Origin: Siphonodentalium dalli | Taxonomy: Eukaryota > Mollusca > Scaphopoda > Gadilida > Siphonodentaliidae | NCBI GenBank assembly: GCA_032622095.1 | Contig: CP136069.1 | Span: forward strand, 185,493,122-185,557,121 | Direction: 5' to 3' | Length of the DNA: 64,000 nt | In this document: one piece after another, positions 10,201-21,013 of the stretch | Numbering within the stretch: the stretch's first letter is position 1 | Layout of the letters: each line of letters begins with the position of its first letter | Translations under genes and position numbers: made by a program | Notes under the pieces: generated by a model | The model's database searches: none | The model's input: only the letters and a program-made list of their open reading frames with translations | What the model was told of the DNA's origin: nothing

Positions 10201-13200
10201 TTACAGGTTTTAGTACCATTTTACCTACCCTCAGTCAGCCATATCCTATTCGGAATTTCGGTCGCATGGGATATGGCTGGCTTCGGGTAGGTAAAACTCA
10301 CACAGTAATGCCCTAAATAATCGACTCCTTAACCACAGCAGAATTATGGGTAACTTTTCAAGATTTAGTCGGTAATATGGCTTGTTGACATTCATTGGAA
10401 AGCTCTCACTGAGAGCTTTCCGATGAATGGCAACAAGCCATATTTCCGATTAAATCCTGAAAAGTTACCAATAATTCTGCTGTGGTTAAGGAGTCGATTA
10501 TTTAGGGCATTACTGTACTATATGAACAGGCTTGGGGTAATTAATAGTATTAATATAACATGTATCTTCCGATCCCTAACCATATACTATTTGATTAATT
10601 TTCAGGTGCCAACTTTCAAAGATGGTGATGTCGTCATCAATGAATCCATGGCGATTGTTAATTACTTGGAGGTATAATTTTTCATTTTATTTAGTCTTTG
10701 TTCAGCCACCTTAGAGGTGTATAAGGCCTTGTTTTTTTATCACAATATGTGTTGTACACTATAGGCACCTTATTTGGAATGATTGATACAATTGATTGTA
10801 CTATATGGCCAGATATTGATATCAATAATGATACCACCTGTTGGATTAATATAGAATACACCCATAGAAGCCGAGAGAACCAAATTTTCACCATGAGTAG
10901 AATTGTGGTTTTTGTGGTTTTAACCACGAGCATTTTGGAGGGTGTTTAATACCAGGAGTGGTTTTAGTTACTTTTTCCCATCTGTTCAGTTTCTATATCA
11001 CATATAATTTGAAGAAGATGAAATGCATAATCGAGGTGATTATAGATGGATTATCTCTTAGATAATTTCCTGGGTATGAAATAATATGTATGAGTTGGAA
11101 ATCCATGGCTGGAAATTATTCTATCAATTAATATTGATTTTATTTTGATATTATGTTATTCAATTAATAGGACACTTCTTTGTTCTATAAATAGAACTTT
11201 TAGATAGAGGCCTCCAGGGTGGTGCTCTGAACAATTGCGAGCCGCAAAATAGCTAAATTTGTCTCTGATAGATTGTACCGGTATCTATTGTAATATTGTG
11301 CAAATCAAGTGGATAAGACCTAGAGTGTATCATATGCTTAATTTCAATGATCAAAATAGCTGAAAATAAAAAAAAAAATGCAAATATAATGACGGTCGTG
11401 AATATCAGGGACCATTATTGAATGGCACAGAGTTGTTTTATTGGAAAAAAATTCCAAATAAAACCAATATTAATTGATAGATGCGTATCCGAACAGGGGT
11501 CTTTGATTCATATCTATTATTTCATAAAAACTATATTGATAATGCTGCAGAAGAGATCATCCACCTTTAATTGGAGAACATCACTTCAACTGGGGAACTT
11601 AAATCTGGTCCTAGGTCTCTGGGAGACCGTCTCCCATAGCGTTTGAGGACTAAGCAGAATCAAGTTCCCAGATAGTGAATTTGGTGATTCTAGCCCGTCA
11701 TGCGGGATAGCATCACTAAATTCACCCTCTGGGACCTTATTCTAAAAATATCAGACACACTATATCTTGCAATGAATATTCTTTTTGGTTTCGATCTGCT
11801 CCTACTGATTACTTCATACTCGGAAACATGGCTTCTTCTAAACATGGCATTGATGGCAATACCACCAATAACAGGCATTCACGCCATTCAGATTCAATAG
11901 TCTAGACTAATTTAAAGCTCTAATTTGCTTCTGCATATACATGTACAGTAGACTTCTATGTCAACATCATAAAAAAGCTTAAATTATCACATTAATAAGA
12001 ATTTTACATTGTGCAGAGCAAGTACAAGGATAAGGGAACAGTTCTGATACCAAGTGACCCAAAAGAACAGGCTCTCGTTCAGCAGAGAACATACGAGGTT
12101 TGTTAATTTATTGCAAATTTCCCTTAAAGACATATTATGTACTTGTTCAGGCGCGTGAAACTGATAAGTTAGTAATCAGGCACTATGTCAATTGGAGGAA
12201 TGCAACATTCTACTACCACCGCCGAAAACCTGAAGCAAATCGACCGTACCACTCCATAGAAAACATATTCTGAACTACGCTCAAATGTAAATATTTACTA
12301 CTCGATTCGATCTATCGGCAATAAACTAATGAAAACGATTTCATCATCGAGAGTCACTGCATTTAGTTAATAATTAGAATGACGGTGTGTGTTATCAATT
12401 TAGATATACTATTGTAAAAATAACTACTTTGAACAAGATTATTTTCCATTTCTATATTTGATCACTCTACCGGAGTGTTTCACATCACTTTAACCTTACT
12501 CCACCCCTAACACCCCAAAATTTATGAAAATCATTGGATGTGATTGAACGGTATCTGGAGAAGTCAACTTTTTGGCTTTCCCTCTTATTTATCATTCTAT
12601 TCATTTCTCAGCAAAAAGTAAACTCCTTCCCAAGTTGAGGTACAGTCATTGACACTTTCATTTTATTTATTTAAATCAATTTTGACAAAATAACACCATT
12701 ATAACCTCTGCCAGGTACTTCGAGTCACCACACCAAATTTGGTTTAAATCAGTCTAGGGTTCTGGGAGAAAAATCTGAACAGATGGACTCACAGATCCTA
12801 TTCTTTTATATATATATAGATTATGTAGAATGTTAGATGTTAAAAAAACTTTAGTCATCAATTGTGAGCAACAAGCCTTGAAATAGGGTGTCTGTCATTT
12901 GCAGAATGAGGTCCCCAGAGGGTGAATTTAGTGATGCTACCCTGCATAGCGGGCTAGCATCACCAAATTCACCCTCTGGGAACCTCATTCTGCTGAGGTG
13001 TAAGCAGAATGAGGTCCCCAGAGGGTGAACTTGGTGATGCTAGCCCACTATGCGGGGTAGCATCACTAAATTCACCCTCTGGGGACCTCATTCTGCAAAT
13101 GACAGGCTCACTATTTCAAGGCTTGGTGAGCAAAGAATAATTTCGTACGGGGCTGAATTCTCTGAAGCCTCCTTTGTTTTAGGCTAACGTTTCCTATGTT

Positions 13201-16200
13201 CACTTGAACAGTTAGTGCGAGGATATTATTCAAAATAAATCGACAACAACAAATTAATTAGTCCACATGTCAATATCTAAAAATCAACTTTTGGAAGACG
13301 AGGTGATCAAAGTTGTATAAAAAAATTACAGCTATCACTTCCAATTTCGGCTTCATAGACATCATGAGTTGTTATTTTTGTAATTTGTTGTTATGGAGAT
13401 GGCCATTTCCCCCCCCCCCCAACATTAATAACTAATTTGTCAAGAAAATAGCAAATACAATATATAACTCTCTCCACCATCTTATTTGCAGGGTTTGGCT
13501 AACCTACAGAATAAGTTTTTTGACAACATCATTTACTACGTTTGGAAAACAAAGAAGGAAGATATTAAACAGGTATTATATTTATAAGGACAGAACACAT
13601 TCAATTCATTTCATGTCTTGTGCTAGCTAGAGGGTCTCCGTTGGTGTCCAACAAGCCTTGAAATAGGGTGTCTGTCATTTGCAGAATGAGGTCCCCAGAG
13701 GGTGAATTTAGTGATGCTACCCCGCATAGCGGGCTAGCATCACCAAATTCACCCTCTGGGAACCTCATTCTGCTTACACCTCAGCAGAATGAGGTTCCCA
13801 GAGGGTGAATTTGGTGATGCGCATGCTAGCCCGCTATGTGGGGTAGCATCACTAAATTCACCCTCTGGGGACCTCATTCTGAAAATGACAGACACACTAT
13901 TTCAAGGCTTGGTGTCCAACTTAGAATTTCCAGTTGCACACCCCCTTGCACACCCCCTTGCACACCCCCTTGAACCAAATCAAAATTAAATCCATTTGCT
14001 CGATTGGTGTCTTCTTAACCCATTCTATACTAAATGGATTCTCATTTTTCATCTGGAGGGCTGTTCAGGTAATAAAAACAGAAGACAGCCGGGGAAAAAT
14101 AATAGAATTGCAGAATGTTACATTTTTATTGGAGGGAAATATTCGGATAATAATATGGTCGTTTGTTGAACTTTTTGTCTGAACATTTCCTGAGGGGTAA
14201 CTACTCATCAATGATGCTTTATTATAGAAAGGGTTAAACTTATTATCTGAACATTTCCTATGGGGTAACTACTCATCAATGATGCTTTATTATAGAAAGG
14301 GTTAAACTTATTATCTGAACATTTCCTATGGGGTAACTACTCATCAATGATGCTTTATTATAGAAAGGGTTAAACTTATTATCTGAACATTTCATATGGG
14401 ATAACTACTCATCAATGATGCTTTATTATAGAAAGGGTTAAACTTATTGTCTGAACATTTCATATGGGATAACTACTCATCAATGATGCTTTATTATAGA
14501 AAGGGTTAAACTTATTGTCTGAACATTTCATATAGGATAACTACTCATCAATGATGCTTTATTATAGAAAGGGTTAAACTTATTGTCTGAACATTTCATA
14601 TGGGATAACTACTCATCAATGATGCTTTATTATAGAAAGGGACTTATATTGTCTGAACATTTCCTGAGGGAACTACTCATCCATGAGTATTAAGAATAGA
14701 AAGGATTACGGTTTCAATATGTTTGGAAATGTTCAGTCTGACACCCCACAATAAGTTTGGAAAATTCCTAACGAATGTCTATTTCAATCCAAAAATTTTA
14801 CAGAAAGTAGAATAGGCCAAGGAATGTCACACTAATTATTAAATACTATTTGAGAAATCAAAATGAAAAAAAATAAACATTCAATTACTGGAGCTTCCTG
14901 AAATTTTGCGAAAAAACCTGTACCATTGCATTCTCTTATACAGTAATGCCCTAAGTAATCGACCTCTTAACCAAAGCAGAATTATGGGTAACTTTTCAGG
15001 ATTTAGTCGGAAATATGGCTTGTTGCCATTCATTGGAAAGCTCTCTCCGAGAGCTTTCCGATGAATGGCAACAAGCCATATTTCCGACTAAATCCTGAAA
15101 AGTTACCCATAATTCTGTTTTGGTTAAGAGGTCGATTACTTAGGGCATTACTGTATATGTGAGTCTCCCATATATAGCCTCGCATATAAGAGAATACATT
15201 GGCCTATCAGTATTTACTTTGACCTTGTATGTCAGTGCAATACTCTTAAGATATCTAAGTCTCTCATAGGGCACCATGCATAAGAGAATACATTGGCCTA
15301 ACAATATTTACTTCGACCTTGTAAGCCAGTGCATTCTCTTATATATATATATACAAGGTTCCCAATGGGAGACTCACATATATAAGATAAATGCACTGAC
15401 ACAGGATCTTTAATGCTGCACCAATTGTAGCAGGTTAACCTGTTTTTAGTGTGAATTTCCAACTCATGTTACATTATATCAGGCATTAAATTTCCAATAG
15501 TTTCAAAAATGTTGACCAAACAGGCCTCCTTAAGGTCCAATGAGATTCTCATTTTGATTCTCGCAATAGCTCCCGATTTGCTGTAGAAATGCTATATTTT
15601 GATTCTCGCAATACTTTATGGATTTTAAGACCTGCCAGTTTGGTGGGTTAGATACCCCATGTCCCTGTGAGCACCCATATGAAATTCCAATGCCAAACCA
15701 ATTTCCAACCAATAATATGTTGCATCTATTGTCTGAGGTGATGGGTCAAACAAAATAAATTTTTCACATTTAAAGTCAGTTTGAATATTTTATTTGCAAA
15801 TAATTCCATGATTAGCGAACGTACTTCTATTATTCTTTTCAAGGAGAAACTTGATGAAGCTTATGAGTCTGCAAGGACTGAATTGGTTCTCTGGGAGAAA
15901 TACTTGGAGGTAAGTTGATATTTTAATTCTTATTTGGTTCTGTCATAAAATATACATTGGAATGTCGTTACCATGTAGCTTTTCTTCATTATACCCATTA
16001 TCCCCCCCCCCCGGCTGCCTCATCCACCCATAACAGAGTTATGGTGGGTTTATTGGAATCGGCTTGTCTGTGCACACACCCTGCAGCCCACAATTACTGG
16101 AGAAATGTTTTGAAAATTTACAGACTTGTTTGGGATCACCTCCAGTTGGGAGCTATCAAATTTGACCGAGTTTTGATAAAAAATATGGGCAGCCATCTTG

Positions 16201-19200
16201 TATTTTACTCTTTGCATGAATAAATCCTTTTGCACACCCTAAAAATAACATGTTCTATTCAATTGATCCCAAATTTTATAGGGATCTTCGGGGCGACCTT
16301 TAGATGAGTTATATCAAATTTGAACAAAAACTTGGCTGCTGGCAGCCATCTTGGATTTCACTCTGCATGATTAAATTCTTTGGCACCCCTACAAACAAAT
16401 TTTTTTTTAAACGTAACTAATTCCAAACTTCATAGGAATCCTCGGTAGACCTATAGATGGGAACTATCAAATTTTCCCTAATTTCACTGAAAAAAGTGGC
16501 GGTCAGTGGCCATCTTGTAATTGCATGTAAATCCATTGGCACACCCTGCAGCCCACATTTATTGGAGTAATATTTGAAAATTTATAGGCGGCATGTTTAT
16601 GATCACCTCCAGATGAGAGCTATCAAATATGAATGATTTTCGATTAAAAACGCTGTCATCCATCTTGAATTTTTCTCTTTGCTCGACTAAATCCTTCGTT
16701 TTACCCTATAATCATCATTGCCCATCGATTGATATCAAACCTCATATGGATGATATAGCTGTCCGGGTTGACCTCTTGTATTACTTAAACATTTATACTT
16801 TCCGCATTGCTTATTGCTCCATTGACTGTAATGTATGATTATCCCCGTTTGAAGTTGAGGTACTTTGTCATTGGCACTTTCATTTTTCAATATGGGCAGG
16901 TAGGTTTTAATATTTATTTTTTAGCCACAAAATTATCTGGCAGGCAAGATTTTATTCCTACATTTTGTGACCAAAATTGACCAGCAGGCAGGATGTTTAC
17001 TCCCCAGTTATAAAAACAAATATTGGGTGTGAAGATTAATTTTTATAATGATGTGTTAATTAACCTTTTGAACCCTGAGGTATATATCTAAAATGCCCCC
17101 AACCTAGGATATTGAGGAATTTACGCCTTCTTCAGAGGATGGGATGTACTATACTTGTTTTGATGGTACAGTAAAACCTCTCCAAACCAAACACCCTTCC
17201 AACTGACCCTTCTGTTCAGTTTAGAGAGGTGTTCGGTTTATAGAAAATCGCACTATAATCTGAATGTATTGCCGGCTTACTAAGCATTGTCAAAGCACAA
17301 CCAACTCATTATTGATTAATTAAACTTCATTCAATAAAGTACCAAATAAATTATAAATAACAATGGATAAAACATGGTATAATCAGGTATAATAAGAATT
17401 AAAACAGTATAATGAGACATAATGCAAGCATGGATAAAACAGGAAACAATAAGGAAGTGATAAATTTTACAGTGATTCACGGTTTTTGAAAATGTCACTG
17501 ATATATATGTAGTAGCACAGGTTTAGTACTCTTGAATATGCCGCTTTAAATAGCAGTCTTTTGTCGGCGAACGGAACATCAGGTATCTGATTAGATAACA
17601 GTATGCTTATTTCACTCATTGAGTGAACAATGGTGACCTCGACATGGAGAATTAGAGCACTGACACTTTGTTTACATCAATCAGTTGGACTCTTAATTTT
17701 ACAACCACTGTCAAAACTTAATACTAATTCGATCAAAGTACACAATGGTAGTATATTGTCACCAATATTGTCACACAGTTTTAAACAACATATCACAATG
17801 AATGAGCCGTCACAAAAACGACCGTTCAGAGTTGAATGTGGACCAGAAATTTAAACTTAACTTAAAAGATCCCCATTCTACACCAGAGCTAACAATTTAA
17901 GAGCTCAGCATCAGGTCTGTCAAATCTACCGCACGTTCGTTGGTATCGCTTTCCGCGTTTGTATTTCAGAGGTAAAAATTTATGTATTTGTTCACTAATG
18001 GGCTAAACAATCCATCCGATTTTCGGCGTAGAGACGTTCTGATTTTTACAGAGGTAACTTGGGTAAAATCGGGACGGGACAACTTATTCAGTATGCAGCG
18101 AGATTCGGTTTATAGATCGAGGGCTGTTTTGGAGAGGTTTCACTGTATAATGTATATGGATTCATATTTGGTCTCAAAATGTTGACAGGACACTCATAAA
18201 GTAGAATAATATATTTAGTTAATAATATTTATTAGGGTGCATATATTCCCTACATCTGGTTAATCTCACTGAATAATATGCCATATGAGGCTCTAATATT
18301 AATCTTTAATCATCATAGATGAAAAATTGGCTGAATATTGAGCCCACATCAGGGTTCACGCCTGTCATGTTGAAATGCCGACAAGCCTTGAAATAGGGTG
18401 TCTGTCATTTGCAGAATGAGGTCCCCAGAGGGTGAATTTAGTGATGCTACCCCGCATAGTGGGCTAGCATCACCAAATTCACCCTCTGGGAACCTCGTTC
18501 TCCTATTGATTTACATCTCGCGACTAATACTCAAACCCCTTCATTTTACCGTTTGTTCGATCGGAACTATCTTTTGCTCAGTTTTAAATTCACGCATCAA
18601 TGGGTGTGCAAAAAATAGTACTTCTCAAATTTAGTTATGAGTAAGGTACCATATTCAATGAACTTATGTGCACTTACGCTGGTGGAGTCATTGTCAAAAG
18701 GCACTGATGACATTTGTAGCCAGCTTTTCAAAAGGGTCACAATTTAGTGTAGCCTGCTTTTCGCCGACAATGAAGTTCTTAGCTGAGCATTTCAAATCTC
18801 GTTGTTTGATAACTTGATATATGGTCTGTTTACATTTGCGACAAAATGTCTTCGAGTGCTGTCATATCAATTGGATAAATTTTATGTGAAGCATGGCCAG
18901 GCATTAGTTGAAGCTTTAAATAGAATTCTTACAATGCATATATAAATTGGCCATCAAAGAACTCCGAGGAAGGCAGATTTGAAGAACTTTTTTTATTTCA
19001 TCTGCTCGAAGTCCGATTTACTAGTCTCATTGTATGTGATAATATGAAAATGTTGCTATGAATGTTTCGTCGGCAAAAAGCTGGCGACGCTTGTGATATT
19101 GTTTAACCCTTTGAGTGCCAGGTCCGATTTTTGTATCAACCCATATACCCTGTGCCAATGCATTCTCTTATATATGCGAGTCGACCATAGGTCGTCTCGC

Positions 19201-20035
19201 ATATATAAGAGAATGCATTGGCCTAACAATTTTTCATCATTTGTTATTATTTTTTACAATTTTTTACAAATTTAATATAATTTTTTCTTATATTCTTTAA
19301 CAGACTTATTTTTACAGACTTATTTTGTAGGTTTAGTGCCAGGGAATCTTACGTTTTTCATGGGCATCAAAATTATTACTATGAATACTTGCTGATAATT
19401 TCGAGTTATAACATGCCCCTAAGGTTTTATCCAGTTTGTTTTTAAATTCGCTATAGCATGCTTGAGCATACCCAAAACAAATTCAACGCAAAAAAATATA
19501 AAAAAACAAAAAAAATTAAATTTTTTTAGGGCCGATTTTACAGACCGTAAATTAGGGCCAATGAGATCGGCCCCTGGCACTGAAAGGGTTAAAAGCTGGC
19601 TATTGTGTCTTTTGTCAGCTGCACTTACGGATTCAGCTTTAATACAGTAATGCCTTAAATGATCGACTCCTTAACCACAGCAGAATTATGGGTAATTTTT
19701 CAGAATTTAGTCAGAATATTCAGACTAAATCTGACTAAATCCTGAAAAGTTACCCATAATTCTGCTGTGGTTAATGAGTCGATTATTTAGGGCATTACTG
19801 TAGTCATTGTGTCTCTTTTCAGAACTCAGACTTTGTTGCTGGGAACAGCTTCTCCATGGCTGATGTCATAGTCTTCACTTATTTCGCATTCTTCTGGAGA
19901 ATGGGACTTGACCTCAGCAAATACCCTAAAATAGAGGGCTACTTCAATCGGCTGAGGGAGAGGGAATCGATCAAGAAAACATGGCCGCCACACTGGAAGA
20001 CGTCCGACAATAACACAACCATGAGCCCAATCTGA
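7079..20035 (+). CDS. Glutathione S-transferase, rho-like (six exons, 223 aa)
   Basis: Exons are 7079-7243, 10606-10671, 12017-12097, 13492-13572, 15844-15909 and 19823-20035. All begin after AG, end before GT and join in phase 0 to give 55+22+27+27+22+70 residues, the normal size for a cytosolic GST. Residues 1-77 form the thioredoxin-like domain: WGSGSLPCWR (9-18) supplies the glutathione-activating region, QVP (55-57) has the cis-proline, and NESMA (67-71) matches the motif that binds the gamma-glutamyl group. The helical C-terminal domain carries FVAGNSFSMADV, the folding motif of GSTs, and ends in RLRERESIKKTWPPHW. The WGSGS.PCWR start and the SIK.(S/T)WPP end fit the rho class known from fish and molluscs. 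The expected role is cytosolic conjugation of glutathione to electrophiles. No frame breaks were seen. The assignment to a GST is very secure; the class is likely. Confidence 0.95.
7360..7382. repeat. Poly-G run in GST intron 1
   Basis: A run of about 17 G bases followed by GTGGTGG. A second G run lies at 7,598-7,614. CCTCCC-rich sequence between them (7,480-7,545) makes the area strongly strand-asymmetric. Such runs are prone to length error. Confidence 0.7.
7655..8440. mobile_element. Long-armed palindromic element interrupted by a TTAA-7 element
   Basis: The left arm (about 7,681-7,732, with ATTAGACTATTCGGATTAAG) is matched in inverted orientation at about 8,383-8,437. The loop holds a separate TTAA-flanked element. 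No ORF is shared by the two arms. Confidence 0.55.
7769..8368. mobile_element. TTAA-7 miniature element
   Basis: Both ends lie at TTAA, with inverted termini AAGGGGTACTGTACCC and GTACAGTACCCCTT. About 600 bp, without coding capacity. Confidence 0.6.
8451..8553. mobile_element. Small foldback repeat
   Basis: GTTTCAATGTGGTCATAGGA at the left end is matched by the inverted ATGACCACATTGAATCCACC at the right end, about 60 bases apart. Confidence 0.5.
8560..9084. other. AT-rich intron sequence with a small direct repeat
   Basis: A segment containing GAAAACAGATCAATATTAAT is directly repeated (about 8,699 and 8,747). It is related to sequence at 11,440-11,580 in intron 2 (ATATTAATTGATAGA, then a shared CAGGGGT), which points to two old copies of one repeat. 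Confidence 0.45.
9085..9822 (+). mobile_element. Element with CCCCCCGCAACGAAGTTAGG head, copy 1
   Basis: Starts TATACCCCCCGCAACGAAG (a short hairpin with the following G run) and then has a (GTCC)n stretch. About 110-200-bp degenerate internal repeats follow, each with CCCTTTTTCGACTTAG and a segment on the pattern TTTTGTC(T/C)GAGCTTTTAT. It ends CCCATTGGGACAGTCACACC. An inverted second copy is at 60,377-60,975. No ORF of note. This head sequence is, as I recall, common in mollusc genomes. Confidence 0.65.
9823..10207. other. Intron 1 sequence, nothing recognised
   Basis: No gene, RNA or clear repeat was seen, apart from two similar ATCATGTGG(T/G)A words around 9,987 and 10,028. Confidence 0.4.
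10208..10300. mobile_element. Short palindromic element
   Basis: TTTTACCTACCCTCAGTCAG at the left is matched by the inverted GGCTTCGGGTAGGTAAAACT at the right, around a short loop that includes CATATCC and GGATATG. It directly precedes a TA-1 element. Confidence 0.55.
10302..10517. mobile_element. TA-1 palindromic miniature element, copy 1
   Basis: Nearly perfect inverted repeat over its whole length, with ends CAGTAATGCCCTAAATAATC and its complement around a GCTCTC/GAGAGC loop. In the better-preserved copies the ends abut TA on both sides, as in Tc1/mariner-type elements. Non-coding. Confidence 0.75.
10606..10671 (+). CDS. GST exon 2
   Basis: Residues 56-77 (VPTFKDGDVV to NYLE). The acceptor is TTTTCAG and the donor GAG|GTATAA. 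Carries the cis-proline and the ES motif. Confidence 0.93.
10957..11776. mobile_element. Old, split hAT-1 element
   Basis: 10,957-11,038 matches the interior of hAT-1 (TTAGTTACTTTTTCCC... to ATAATCGAGGTG). 11,571-11,776 matches its right half (CTTCAACTGGGGAAC to CAGACACACTATAT). The 530 bases between are foreign, AT-rich and unassigned. Confidence 0.55.
12017..12097 (+). CDS. GST exon 3
   Basis: Residues 78-104 (SKYKDKGTVLIPSDPKEQAL to QQRTYE). The acceptor is GTGCAG and the donor GAG|GTTTGT. The domain-linker segment LIPSDP is characteristic of the class. Confidence 0.92.
12124..12492. mobile_element. TTAA-6 miniature element, copy 1 (complete)
   Basis: TTAA-bounded, starting AGACATATTATGTACTTG and ending GAGTGTTTCACATCACTT. 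Related copies lie at 38,149-39,407 (interrupted) and 50,646-51,017, with part of one at 30,003. Non-coding. Confidence 0.65.
12700..12835 (+). mobile_element. Retroposon 3'-end fragment
   Basis: Shares, with divergence, the stretch from ACCTCTGCCAGGTAC through TCGGTCTAGGG-like sequence to a TATATATATAGAT tail with the element at 40,030-40,433. This looks like the tail of an RTE-like LINE/SINE. Confidence 0.45.
12872..13125. mobile_element. hAT-1 short palindromic element, with 8-bp target duplication
   Basis: Ends CAAGCCTTGAAATAG and its complement. A perfect 8-bp direct repeat, GTGAGCAA, flanks it (12,864-12,871 and 13,126-13,133). The whole body is an inverted repeat of a GAATGAGGTCCCCAGAGGGT segment. 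Target length and structure indicate a hAT-type non-autonomous element. Confidence 0.8.
13492..13572 (+). CDS. GST exon 4
   Basis: Residues 105-131 (GLANLQNKFFDNIIYYVWKT to DIKQ). The acceptor is ATTTGCAG and the donor CAG|GTATTA. It is part of the helical domain and lies between two hAT-1 elements. Confidence 0.92.
13652..13911. mobile_element. hAT-1 short palindromic element, second intronic copy
   Basis: Same structure as the copy at 12,872-13,125, with its own perfect target duplication GTGTCCAA (13,644-13,651 and 13,912-13,919). Different target duplications show two independent insertions around exon 4. Confidence 0.8.
14015..14707. mobile_element. TTAA-4 element with an expanded internal 68-bp array
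   Basis: Starts at TTAA then CCCATTCTATACTAAATGG. The right part (GAACATTTCC...) is expanded into the 68-bp array listed separately. Other copies lie at 37.7, 48.0, 50.0 and 51.1 kb. Confidence 0.55.
14180..14690 (+). repeat. 68-bp tandem array, about seven units
   Basis: Units begin GGGGTAACTACTCATCAATG at 14,194, 14,262 and 14,330 and continue with little divergence to about 14,690. Each contains TTATTATAGAAAGGGTTAAA. The period is constant and there are no unique spacers. Confidence 0.85.
14884..15436. mobile_element. TTAA-3 element, decayed, interrupted by TA-1
   Basis: The left end (ACTGGAGCTTCCTGAAATTT) and the shared hairpin core words (GCATTCTCTTATA) are split at a TATA site by the TA-1 element at 14,940. 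The remainder continues to about 15,436 with the GTCTTTAATGCTGCACCA-like end sequence. Confidence 0.6.
14940..15155. mobile_element. TA-1 element, copy 2 (nested)
   Basis: Full-length palindrome inserted in the TTAA-3 core, flanked by TA on both sides. It must be younger than its host element. Confidence 0.75.
15437..15843. other. End of GST intron 4, nothing recognised
   Basis: Two copies of an ATTTTGATTCTCGCAATA word (about 15,550 and 15,596) are the only structure seen before the exon 5 acceptor. Confidence 0.4.
15844..15909 (+). CDS. GST exon 5
   Basis: Residues 132-153 (EKLDEAYESARTELVLWEKY to LE). The acceptor is TTTTCAAG and the donor GAG|GTAAGT. The LWEKYL helix fits the family. Confidence 0.92.
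16050..16900 (-). mobile_element. Element of diverged ~165-bp repeats (GCAGCCATCTTG type), copy 1
   Basis: Four diverged units each carry GCAGCCATCTTG-like, CCTCCAG.TGGGAGCTATCAA-like and TGCACACCCT words. It ends TGTCATTGGCACTTTCATTT. The same family, opposite strand, is at 57,183-58,090, with a fragment at 31,839-32,020. Non-coding. Confidence 0.6.
17167..18147. mobile_element. Pogo/Tigger-like non-autonomous element 1
   Basis: TA-flanked inverted ends CAGTAAAACCTCTCCAAACC (17,169) and the complement of CAGTGAAACCTCTCCAAAAC (ending 18,145). The CAGT(A/G)AAACCTC terminus is typical of pogo/Tigger-type elements. About 980 bp without a transposase ORF. Confidence 0.65.
18381..18501. mobile_element. 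Half of a hAT-1 element
   Basis: Starts CAAGCCTTGAAATAGGGTGT and keeps the left palindrome as far as the second GAACCTCGTTCT. The right half is missing. Confidence 0.7.
18502..19102. other. GST intron 5 sequence with a loose inverted repeat
   Basis: GTAGCCAGCTTTTCAAAAG (about 18,716) and CGGCAAAAAGCTGGCGACGC (about 19,072) are imperfectly complementary and may mark the ends of an old element. Nothing else was recognised. Confidence 0.35.
19103..19592. mobile_element. TTAA-2 element, copy 1 (complete)
   Basis: TTAA-flanked with inverted ends CCCTTTGAGTGCCAGGTCCG and CCTGGCACTGAAAGGG. Near the left end it holds the hairpin core (GCCAATGCATTCTCTTATAT and its complement) shared with TTAA-1 and TTAA-3. 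Confidence 0.7.
19643..19802. mobile_element. TA-1 element, copy 3, next to GST exon 6
   Basis: Internally deleted palindrome ending at 19,802, leaving only 20 bases (GTCATTGTGTCTCTTTTCAG) before the last exon. The branch site of intron 5 probably lies in the element. Confidence 0.75.
19823..20035 (+). CDS. GST exon 6 (terminal)
   Basis: Residues 154-223 (NSDFVAGNSFSMADV to the TGA at 20,033). Contains the SMAD N-capping segment and the basic C-terminal end. Confidence 0.94.
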   Translation, partial: NSDFVAGNSFSMADVIVFTYFAFFWRMGLDLSKYPKIEGYFNRLRERESIKKTWPPHWKTSDNNTTMSPI

Positions 20036-20326
20036 AAAATATTCAGATTTTGATAAAACAATCTTGTGAGGGAGTACACCAAATAGTTGTATTATAGTTG
20101 GGAGGTTGAGTCTGTTGCTGTTTTACTTTGGGCAATAGAGACCAATTCACTTGAAATGTCTCCATCAATGGCACCAAATTTACAACATGATGTAATGGAA
20201 GATGTACTCAATTTTGAAAGCAAGTGGTTCAATATTCGCCTAAATTCCTGAACAAACAAACTCAATATAAGCATGTGCATGCATGTTCGCTGTGTATAGT
20301 TTGGATGTATGTATGCTGGAAAAGTA

Positions 20327-20332
20327 AATAAA
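20327..20332 (+). terminator. Possible GST polyadenylation signal
   Basis: AATAAA, 292 bases after the stop codon, just before the TTAA-1 element. Called by position. Confidence 0.5.
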
Positions 20333-20371
20333 CGAAGAATATCAAATTAACAAACGTAGTGAAGAGTAAAT

Positions 20372-20761
20372 TTAACCCTTTACCCAACAAACCGGCCAAA
20401 TAAAGCTTCAACAGCCTAAAATATCTTCGGTCTGTCTCAATAGAACCATACAAATATGGATATCATTGGAACCGGCTCATTGACCACATTGTGATAGTTA
20501 CAGTTATGCCCTGTGCCAATGCATTCTCTTATATATGCGAGTCGACCATAGGTCGCCTCGCATATATAAGAGAATGCATTGGCCTAAAAAAAATCTTTTT
20601 TTAACACTTTTTACCATTTTTTCTTACATTCTTTAACAATTTTATAAATTTTAATGTGTTAAGCCAATGCATTCTCTTATATATGCGAGGTGACCTATGG
20701 TCGACTCGCATATATAAGAGAATGCATTGGCACAGGGCCGTTCTGTTGGGTAAAGGGTTAA
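20372..20761. mobile_element. TTAA-1 element, copy 1
   Basis: TTAA plus CCCTTTACCCAACA at both ends (inverted). Contains two copies of the shared hairpin core separated by an AT-rich spacer. About 390 bp, piggyBac-like. It lies inverted to the copy at 21,014. Confidence 0.8.
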
Positions 20762-21013
20762 ACTACCAGGACACTATATATGGCCATTGCCACTCTAACT
20801 TGTATCAAAGTAAGACTATGTCCAGATGGTGACAAGGAATAATGAAGTTAGAATGTACAACATTTATGAGTCAATTCCCAGCGGGAAAATGACAGAAATG
20901 TTCAATGGTGGCCAATAGTAATTTTTTTCTCGAAAAATGGCCAAAGTTTCGGGCCAAAAAGTTTCAAGTCTATAGTCTGCTAATCATCAGATCTCTATGA
21001 AACTGTTAACTCA
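20762..21013. other. Spacer between inverted TTAA-1 copies
   Basis: 252 bases of single-copy-looking sequence. It would be the loop of a large hairpin formed by the flanking elements. Confidence 0.4.

Noticed and set aside
10423-10677. 84-codon ORF joining a TA-1 element to GST exon 2
   Set aside because: The first part is transposon sequence that recurs elsewhere. The AG acceptor and the family alignment place the exon start at 10,606.
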